38,038 nucleotides of DNA from positions 48,223 through 86,260 of the forward strand of contig NZ_JADNJQ010000008.1 of NCBI RefSeq assembly GCF_015555045.1. The letters are read 5' to 3'. The DNA is from Collinsella aerofaciens (lineage in GTDB: Bacteria; Actinomycetota; Coriobacteriia; Coriobacteriales; Coriobacteriaceae). This document shows, piece by piece, positions 32,789 through 38,038 of the stretch. The stretch's first letter is position 1. Each line of letters starts with the position of its first letter. The position numbers and the translations under genes were made by a program. Under the pieces are notes generated by a model. That model searched no databases. It worked only from the letters and a program-made list of their open reading frames with translations, and was not told where the DNA came from.

Positions 32789-33679
32789 CTACAGGGTTCG
32801 TCCGAGCCTGAGATCGAGCTCGGTTGTGGGGCAGGCTGCCTGTTCGTGCGGCTCGCAAGCGCCAAGGGCTCCAAAGCGATAGAGCGTTGCGGCGGGCGTG
32901 GTGTAGGCGAGCCGCAGCTGATGCTCGACAGGGGCACATCCGTCATTTTTGTAATGAGCCGCGTAGCATTGCGCGATGCTGGCGTTCATCTCGCTGCCAT
33001 TGCGATGGCGCTCAAACTGGCGTCTGCAGGTCTCGATGATCTTTGCTACCGACTTGGGTGCCGTCGCGGGAACAAGGGCGAGATAGCCCTCAAATAGCTC
33101 GTTGATGCTCAGGAGGCACAGCAGGTCGATCAGCGTCCTTATGGCTGCTCCCTCGGCAGAAAAATGCGCGGTCATGCGGTTATATCGGTTGCGGTCGACG
33201 ATGGCCGCATGGGGTCTTGGAGTTTTCTGCCCCGTGGTCCCGGGCTTTTGCCGCGCCTGTGTATTGAGCTCGACGTTGCAGCGCTTGAGGCCGTCCAACG
33301 GAAGGAACAGTGCGGTGCGCAGGGTGTTCCGCTTGCTTTCGAGTTCATGACGCTCGTCGGGTTCCCATTCGAGCTTGAGTTTCGTGTCGAGCGCCGTAAG
33401 CATATGGGCTAGGCAGCCTACGGTAAGAACGTACGAATCGTTGTCGCGTTCTGGGGCATAGGGGTCTGTCAGCTTGCGAATGTCGGGGTCGCCCATGATC
33501 TTTGTGCAGCGCTTCAGCAGTTGAGGGTGGTCGGCCAAGATCGTCGCGAGCGGTAGCGACGCGTAGTTCTTTATGGTCGCGGCGGCAAAGGCGGCGTCAT
33601 ATTCGTTTGCATATGCTCGCTCAATGCGGGCATCCAGAATGCTTTTCTTATCGCCGTCTTCAGCGTGGTGGTTTGTCAT
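32789..33679 (-). CDS. Unknown protein of the pgi-integrated element
   Basis: A 296-residue protein that I do not recognise. It is charged and helical in appearance, with cysteines in CLAHML, RCNV, CLLS and CRRQFERHRNG, and a His-containing segment near the C-terminus. I see no signal peptide or membrane helix. ATG 33679 has GGAG upstream; an open frame reaching 33835 has no such site. It is the first gene of a minus-strand set followed, after 63 bases, by the ClpP-like protease and then the VirD4-like ATPase. A role in transfer, replication or regulation cannot be told apart from the sequence. Confidence 0.7.
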   Translation of the reverse strand: MTNHHAEDGDKKSILDARIERAYANEYDAAFAAATIKNYASLPLATILADHPQLLKRCTKIMGDPDIRKLTDPYAPERDNDSYVLTVGCLAHMLTALDTKLKLEWEPDERHELESKRNTLRTALFLPLDGLKRCNVELNTQARQKPGTTGQKTPRPHAAIVDRNRYNRMTAHFSAEGAAIRTLIDLLCLLSINELFEGYLALVPATAPKSVAKIIETCRRQFERHRNGSEMNASIAQCYAAHYKNDGCAPVEHQLRLAYTTPAATLYRFGALGACEPHEQAACPTTELDLRLGRTL

Positions 33680-34143
33680 AGCTTCTCCAATCGGTTGATG
33701 TTCGTGCTGTTTGTTGATGTGTTGGTTGTCGTGAGTGATGTGCTTGCCGTGGGTGATGTGCTGACGTTGGGGTGCTATGCGGTTTTCAATGAGCCCGTGA
33801 GACAGTTGCTGCAGGGGCGGGATGGAACGGCCCATGCAAGGCGGAAGGCATCGTGCTCAAAATCGAGACAGCAATGCCCTAGGTGCCTCACATGTGGCAG
33901 TTACCTCATTAAGTTGTCATTGCGTTTGGGGTTGTACTTTGCCGATCTTCCTTCTCTTACACGCTGAAAACTGAAACTTCATATGCTCGATCTACTTAAA
34001 ACCGCAACGGCGGTCTTTTATCAACTTATATGTCGGAACGTGTCTTTGCAAGTACTTTTTTGCGTTTGTTTCAAATGGGGTGGTTTTGCAACCGTCACGC
34101 GCCACGCTATGCGAACGTGCCCCGGCTCGGATAAGATGGTGCG

Positions 34144-34175
34144 ATCGAGTTCTACCGCGCTCACTGCAAGTAGTC
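34144..34175. mobile_element. Right attachment repeat, copy of the pgi 3' end
   Basis: The copy would still encode IEFYRAHCK and a stop in the pgi frame but has no pgi sequence upstream. It differs from 30640-30671 by one base. With the terminator just after it, it looks like the displaced pgi tail or the element's own att copy. Confidence 0.65.
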
Positions 34176-34204
34176 TTTGTTGCTGAGATAGGTCACGGCC
34201 GAAA

Positions 34205-34236
34205 GGGGCCCGTATCCCAACAGATACGGGCCCCTT
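34205..34236 (+). terminator. Terminator duplicating that of pgi
   Basis: GGGGCCCGTATC and GATACGGGCCCC form a perfect 12-bp stem around a six-base loop, then TT. The sequence is nearly the same as the pgi terminator at 30703-30735, at about the same distance (31 against 33 bases) from the stop. Confidence 0.85.
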
Positions 34237-34453
34237 GCTATTTAAATGGGCATGAGGGTGTATTGAGGGGGGATGTCTTGCTGTCGGCATCCGCGTGCGG
34301 TGCCATTCGCTGTCCGTAAATTATACGTTTACGGCTAATTTCATACCACTTGTCGGAATGCGGACGCTGTCCTTGCATGCCGGGCGTACATTGAACGTGG
34401 TTTTTCGCGTGAAGCCACGAATCGGTTGCCAGCCCTGAACAAGGAGGCCCAGC

Positions 34454-35128
34454 ATGACGCTTGCCAAACCCATCAATAAATACATCGACTATATCGATGC
34501 CCCCGAGGACACGTTTGAGCAGTATGTCGAGAAGGCGTTAAAGTACAACTTTCGCTGCGTATTTGCGAACCTGCAGGAGTACGAGACGGGCCGCGCCATG
34601 CTCGAGGGCTCTGACATCATCCTTGCCGGCGCTATCGACTTTCCCCAGGGCACTATGACGCTTGAGGAGAAGCTTGCGAGGTTTGAGGAATACGCTGCGT
34701 GTGGCTTTACCGAGATTGACTACGTTTTGAATCAGGGGTCGATCGAGAACCGCGATTTTGATGCCATCGAGCGCGAGATGACTACCATTGCTGATTATTG
34801 TCGCGCGCATGGCATCACTGACAAGGTAATCGTCGAGATGTGCAAGCTGGACGGCGACGACGCCGCCAAGCGCCGTGTATGCGAGATCGCGCTGGAGGCC
34901 AAGCCGGGATTCCTTAAGACATCGACCGGCAGAAGCTTTGGCGGTGCTAAGCTCGAGGACGTGCGGCTGATGCACGAGGTGCTCGGCGATGCCGTGGCAA
35001 TCAAGGCGGCGGGCGGTATCCATAATTACGAAGAGGCTTGCGCATTCATCGAGGCCGGCGCCAGCGCGTTAGGTGCATCGGCGGGCATCGCGATCGTCGA
35101 GGGCGCACCGACGGATGAGCGTCGCTAG
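34454..35128 (+). CDS. deoC: Deoxyribose-phosphate aldolase
   Basis: Cleaves 2-deoxyribose 5-phosphate to glyceraldehyde 3-phosphate and acetaldehyde in deoxynucleoside breakdown. The 224-residue protein has the Schiff-base lysine Lys155 in FLKTSTGRSFGGA and the conserved AIKAAGGIHNYEEA near the C-terminus. EIDYVLNQGSI corresponds to the family's DxV-type segment. AAGGAGG precedes ATG 34454. Other deo genes are not next to it; two HAD phosphatases and a sugar kinase follow on the same strand. Confidence 0.95.
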   Translation: MTLAKPINKYIDYIDAPEDTFEQYVEKALKYNFRCVFANLQEYETGRAMLEGSDIILAGAIDFPQGTMTLEEKLARFEEYAACGFTEIDYVLNQGSIENRDFDAIEREMTTIADYCRAHGITDKVIVEMCKLDGDDAAKRRVCEIALEAKPGFLKTSTGRSFGGAKLEDVRLMHEVLGDAVAIKAAGGIHNYEEACAFIEAGASALGASAGIAIVEGAPTDERR

Positions 35129-35277
35129 CAGACGTATTTGACCTGAGCGATAAAACTTCACGACCACACGCCGTTCATGTTCGGGACAATATGACATTTT
35201 TCCCGTTGTAAACGGAGTCGCGATGGGTGTTCTGTATGATGGCTCAGACAAGGTTGTTCAATGACAGGGAGGCATAT

Positions 35278-36120
35278 ATGGCAATCAAAGCCATCGCGAT
35301 GGATATCGACGGTACGCTCACCAACGATCAGAAAGTGATTAGCCCGCGTACGCGCGAGAAGCTGCTCGCGGCGCAGGAGTCGGGCATTAAGCTCATTTTG
35401 GCTTCGGGCCGTCCCGCATGGGGGCTGCACGCCTTGGCGCAAGAGCTCGACCTTCAAAACCATGACGGTCTGCTGGTGGCCTTTAACGGCGCACACGTCG
35501 TCGATGCCCAGACCGACGAGGTGCTGTTCGATCAGGCTATGCCTGCCGACGAATTGCATCGCCTGATTGATCACCTGCGTAATTTTGACGTGATCCCTAT
35601 GATTTCGCTCGGTCGCGATTTGCACGTCGAGGACTCGTACCATTGCATGATCACGCTGCCTGACGGCTCGCAGAAGAATATCGTCAAGTATGAGCGCGAC
35701 GCGTGCGATCTTAAGATTCGCGAGGTGGAGAGCCTGCATGAGGTCGCTGATGCTTATCCCGTGGACAAGCTGCTGACGGCGGGCGATCCGGCCTACCTGC
35801 AGGCGCATTACGAGGAGATGTATGCGCCCTTTAAGCAGACGCTTTCGGGCATGTTTACGGCCGACTGGTACTTTGAGTACACGGCGCCCGGTATCGACAA
35901 GGCCCGCGCACTCGAGGGTGCCCTGCCCAAGCTCGGCATCGATGCCAGTGAGGTCGTATCGTTTGGCGACGGCCAGAACGACAAGTCCATGATTGAGTGG
36001 GCCGGCACCGGTGTTGCCATGGGTAACGCCGTCGAAGAGGTTAAGGCTGTAGCCCAGATGGTGACCGCCGATAACAACGAAGATGGCATTGCGGTGACGC
36101 TGGATAAGCTGCTGGGTTAG
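35278..36120 (+). CDS. Cof-type HAD-family hydrolase
   Basis: A 280-residue phosphatase of HAD class IIB. MAIKAIAMDIDGTLTND holds motif I, LILASGRPAWG motif II, a lysine near IDKARAL motif III and FGDGQNDKSMI motif IV. The cap domain lies between motifs II and III. Substrate unknown, probably a sugar or nucleotide phosphate. GGGAGG precedes ATG 35278; an in-frame ATG at 35227 lacks a ribosome binding site. Confidence 0.92.
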   Translation: MAIKAIAMDIDGTLTNDQKVISPRTREKLLAAQESGIKLILASGRPAWGLHALAQELDLQNHDGLLVAFNGAHVVDAQTDEVLFDQAMPADELHRLIDHLRNFDVIPMISLGRDLHVEDSYHCMITLPDGSQKNIVKYERDACDLKIREVESLHEVADAYPVDKLLTAGDPAYLQAHYEEMYAPFKQTLSGMFTADWYFEYTAPGIDKARALEGALPKLGIDASEVVSFGDGQNDKSMIEWAGTGVAMGNAVEEVKAVAQMVTADNNEDGIAVTLDKLLG

Positions 36121-36184
36121 AATCGCCGATTAATGCATGGCTCGGGCGCCTGCTTGCGGGCGTCCTTTTGTTAGGGAGGGTGCC

Positions 36185-36844
36185 GTGTCCGCATTTCCGT
36201 TCGACGCCGTTATCTTTGACATGGACGGCGTCATTGTCGATACCGAGTATTACTACTTGGGCGAGACTGCCGCGTTTGCCAAGGAGCTTGGGCTTAATCT
36301 GACTCAAGAGGAGTTGAATGGGCAGGTCGGTACCTCGCATCAGTTCTTCCTGCATATGCTGGTCGATTGGTTTGAGCGCGCCGGTAAGGGGCACTTCACT
36401 GGCGAGGAAGCGTTGGCCCGTTGGGACGAGTGGGCGCATAAGCGTCCGCGTGACTATCAGGCTTTGATTAACCCAGGCGCCGTGGATACGATTCGAGAGC
36501 TGCCGCGCCGTGGCGTTCGCGTGGCGCTTGCCAGCTCGTCTCCCATGGTTAGCATCGAGGAAGTGCTCAACGCATGCGGGCTGTCTGATGCCTTTGAGTA
36601 TGTGGTGAGCGGCGAGCAGTTTAAGGAGAGCAAACCCGAGCCCGACATCTACCTGCATGCGCTGGACCTGCTGGGGCTGCCCGCGAATCGCTGCTGCTGC
36701 GTTGAGGATTCCGTTCCGGGCATTACCGCGGGTAAGCGAGCCGGCCTGACGGTTATTGCCAAGCGCGAGGAGCGCTTTGGCTTTAGCCAGGATGCCGCGG
36801 ACAAGATTATCGACCAGCTGCCGGAGCTGCTGGAACTCGCGTAG
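36185..36844 (+). CDS. HAD-family phosphatase (beta-phosphoglucomutase-like)
   Basis: A 219-residue HAD subfamily IA protein. FDAVIFDMDGVIVDTE holds the nucleophile and the general acid, ALASSS is motif II, and KPEPDIYLHAL with CCVEDSVPGI are motifs III and IV. It resembles sugar-phosphate phosphatases and beta-phosphoglucomutases. The start is GTG 36185 with GGGAGG upstream. It lies about 64 bases after the previous HAD gene and before a sugar kinase gene, so a combined sugar-phosphate role is likely. Confidence 0.92.
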   Translation: MSAFPFDAVIFDMDGVIVDTEYYYLGETAAFAKELGLNLTQEELNGQVGTSHQFFLHMLVDWFERAGKGHFTGEEALARWDEWAHKRPRDYQALINPGAVDTIRELPRRGVRVALASSSPMVSIEEVLNACGLSDAFEYVVSGEQFKESKPEPDIYLHALDLLGLPANRCCCVEDSVPGITAGKRAGLTVIAKREERFGFSQDAADKIIDQLPELLELA

Positions 36845-36903
36845 ATTCTGGGCGGCATTGTTGTCACAACAGTGGTTCCGTTGGCATAAGAGAGGGGCGC
36901 GCT

Positions 36904-37767
36904 ATGGCATTTAACGTGAGCGCACTGGGGTTTGGCGACAACGTCGTCGACCGCTACGAGCATATTCGCACGATGTATCCGGGTGGCAATGCGGTGAACT
37001 TTGCCGTGTATGCCAAGAAATGCGGAGCCGCGCGCTCCGCGTATATGGGCATCTTTGGTAATGACGCTGCTGCCGAGCACGTGATTGCGAGTCTTGAGGA
37101 TGAGGACGTTGAACTAGCCAAATGCAAGCAGCTCATCGGTGAGAATGGTGCTGCGCGCGTGACCGTCGTTAACGGCGACCGTGTTTTCCTTGGCTCCAAT
37201 GAGGGTGGCATCCGTGGTGATACTCGCTATGTGCTCGATCGCTTTGACCTTGCGTACATGAAGCAGTTCGACGTAGTCCACTCGGGCAACTATTGCTTTA
37301 CCGAGCGCGAACTTCCCAAGTTGAAGGCCGCGGGCATCACGGTTTCGTTTGACTTCTCGGACGATTCGACCGACGAGTACTACGAGCAGATTGCTCCCTA
37401 CGTTGACTTCGCATTCTTTAGCGCGGCAGACGCCGCGAGCGAGGATGAGATTCGCGAGCGTCTGGCATGGGTGAGGGGTCTAGGTCCGCGTTTCGTATCG
37501 GCAACGGCTGGCGCTGAGGGCTGCATTGCCTATGATGGCGATCGTTATTACCGCCAACTGGCTAAACCGGTAACGGATTTGAAGGACACCATGGGTGCGG
37601 GCGACTCGTTCCTGGCTTCGTTCCTGATGTGTTATCTCGATTCCGCCAAGCGTGGCGAGGATGGTGCCGAGGCCATCGAGCGTGCACTCGACTTTGCTGC
37701 CGGGTTTGCCTCGACCGTGTGCGGCATGGAAGGCTCCTGGGGCCATGGAGTGCCGATTTCCGAATAG
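36904..37767 (+). CDS. PfkB-family sugar kinase (fructoselysine 6-kinase-like)
   Basis: A 287-residue ribokinase-fold kinase. PGGNAVNFAVYAKKCGA near the N-terminus and DTMGAGDSFLASFLM near the C-terminus are the two PfkB signatures; the Asp in GAGDSF is the catalytic base. The overall pattern resembles FrlD, which phosphorylates fructoselysine, but other substrates are possible and no fructoselysine deglycase is in the window. GAGGGGC precedes ATG 36904. A hairpin follows at 37774-37808. Confidence 0.9.
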   Translation: MAFNVSALGFGDNVVDRYEHIRTMYPGGNAVNFAVYAKKCGAARSAYMGIFGNDAAAEHVIASLEDEDVELAKCKQLIGENGAARVTVVNGDRVFLGSNEGGIRGDTRYVLDRFDLAYMKQFDVVHSGNYCFTERELPKLKAAGITVSFDFSDDSTDEYYEQIAPYVDFAFFSAADAASEDEIRERLAWVRGLGPRFVSATAGAEGCIAYDGDRYYRQLAKPVTDLKDTMGAGDSFLASFLMCYLDSAKRGEDGAEAIERALDFAAGFASTVCGMEGSWGHGVPISE

Positions 37768-37773
37768 GTGAGC

Positions 37774-37808
37774 AGTCCCGGGGAGTCGAATTGTCGCCCC
37801 CCGGGACT
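37774..37808 (+). terminator. Hairpin after the sugar kinase gene
   Basis: AGTCCCGGGG (37774-37783) pairs with CCCCGGGACT (37799-37808). No T run follows directly, so termination may be weak or factor-dependent. Confidence 0.6.
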
Positions 37809-38038
37809 CCATGGACAAAAAATGCTAAATATGAGTACTGTCACTAATTTAGTAACAGCGAAATTAAGCTATTGAGGGCCTAGTTGGGTGTCTGCGAGTG
37901 ATTAAAACCTGCTAAAAATGACTTTAACCACCTTAAAGTGCCTTGATAATGGATAGCTGTAGGTAGCGCGCAGAGATGTGGTGTAAGAGGCGGGGCATGC
38001 CCCGCCTCTTCCCTTTCTTGAAAGGGAGGGGACACCGC
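37809..38038. other. AT-rich gene-free end with palindromes
   Basis: No gene starts here. A near-perfect 21-bp palindrome at 37838-37858, a 7-bp inverted repeat ACTTTAA-CCACC-TTAAAGT at 37921-37939, a 26-bp perfect palindrome at 37985-38010 and CCCTTT-CTTG-AAAGGG at 38011-38026 are visible. The region probably holds the promoter and operators of a gene beyond the window. Confidence 0.6.
37985..38010. repeat. 26-bp perfect palindrome
   Basis: AAGAGGCGGGGCA and its exact complement meet without a spacer. The stem is GC-rich and followed by TTCCCTTTC on the plus strand, so it could act as a terminator or form a cruciform. Confidence 0.8.

Larger units (their letters stand above)
33680..34453. 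other. Gene-free region with att repeat and terminators
   Basis: No gene is supported. The left part is the presumed promoter region of the minus-strand element genes. ACCGC-AACG-GCGGT plus CTTTT near 34005-34022 could be a small terminator. The right att repeat (34144-34175) and a strong terminator (34205-34236) follow, then about 200 bases before deoC in which I see no clear promoter. Confidence 0.65.

Noticed and set aside
30672-34143. Integrase, relaxase or excisionase within the pgi-adjacent element
   Set aside because: I looked in all reading frames for tyrosine or serine recombinase or relaxase motifs and saw none, so no such gene is annotated.
1-38038. CRISPR array or insertion sequence
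   Set aside because: No regularly spaced short repeats and no transposase-like coding region are visible in this window.

Overview
The window looks like chromosome of a Coriobacteriia member, most likely Collinsella. This is inferred from the GC-rich codon use with frequent GTG/TTG starts, strong GGAGG ribosome binding sites, an anaerobic (class III) ribonucleotide reductase, flavodoxin/DUF3793 genes and the gene order. No marker gene fixes the species. Nearly all genes are housekeeping or metabolic. The accessory exception is a compact element at about 30.67-34.18 kb.

Layout. (1) 1-4.1 kb: tRNA-Gly and tRNA-Val with a terminator, a gene-free leader with an NrdR-type box, then nrdD and nrdG separated by a gap full of inverted repeats. 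(2) 4.1-5.8 kb: folate genes folE, an HD-domain phosphohydrolase and folB. (3) 5.8-10.1 kb: YgjP-like metallopeptidase and M19 dipeptidase (minus strand), a SlyD-like FKBP prolyl isomerase next to a UreE-like nickel chaperone without urease, a Cof-type HAD phosphatase and a Fur-family regulator. (4) 10.1-14.8 kb: acylphosphatase, Gfo/Idh/MocA oxidoreductase, RNase HI and a LysR regulator (minus strand), divergent from metY, whose leader holds a promoter, a LysR-like palindrome and a 17-codon ORF. (5) 14.8-20.97 kb: an exported Tyr-rich protein, a tiny membrane protein, a PanE-like reductase with an attenuator-like leader, an aldo/keto reductase with two Fe-S motifs, a second Gfo/Idh/MocA enzyme and endonuclease IV. 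Two copies of a palindromic element flank the second Gfo/Idh/MocA gene. (6) 21-24.3 kb: a polar amino acid ABC importer (lipoprotein, permease with an exported N-terminal domain, ATPase). (7) 24.3-28.8 kb: flavodoxin and DUF3793, an HMA metal-binding membrane protein behind a CsoR-like palindrome, a YolD-like protein and Y-family polymerase behind tandem LexA-type boxes, and an N-terminal fragment of an iron-containing alcohol dehydrogenase. (8) 28.97-30.7 kb: pgi. (9) 30.8-33.7 kb: a minus-strand three-gene module (unknown protein, ClpP-like protease, soluble VirD4-like ATPase). The last 32 bases of pgi are repeated beyond this module with a near-copy of the pgi terminator, so the module appears to be an element integrated at the pgi 3' end. 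(10) 34.4-37.8 kb: deoC, two HAD phosphatases and a PfkB/FrlD-type sugar kinase. The right end is gene-free and rich in palindromes.

Best candidate for something undescribed: the pgi-integrated ClpP/VirD4 module, which has no visible integrase or relaxase. Next are the duplicated palindromic element that appears to supply ribosome binding sites, the repeat-filled nrdD-nrdG gap, and the two leader-peptide regions (metY and panE-like). All function calls come from reading motifs by eye; no database search was run.
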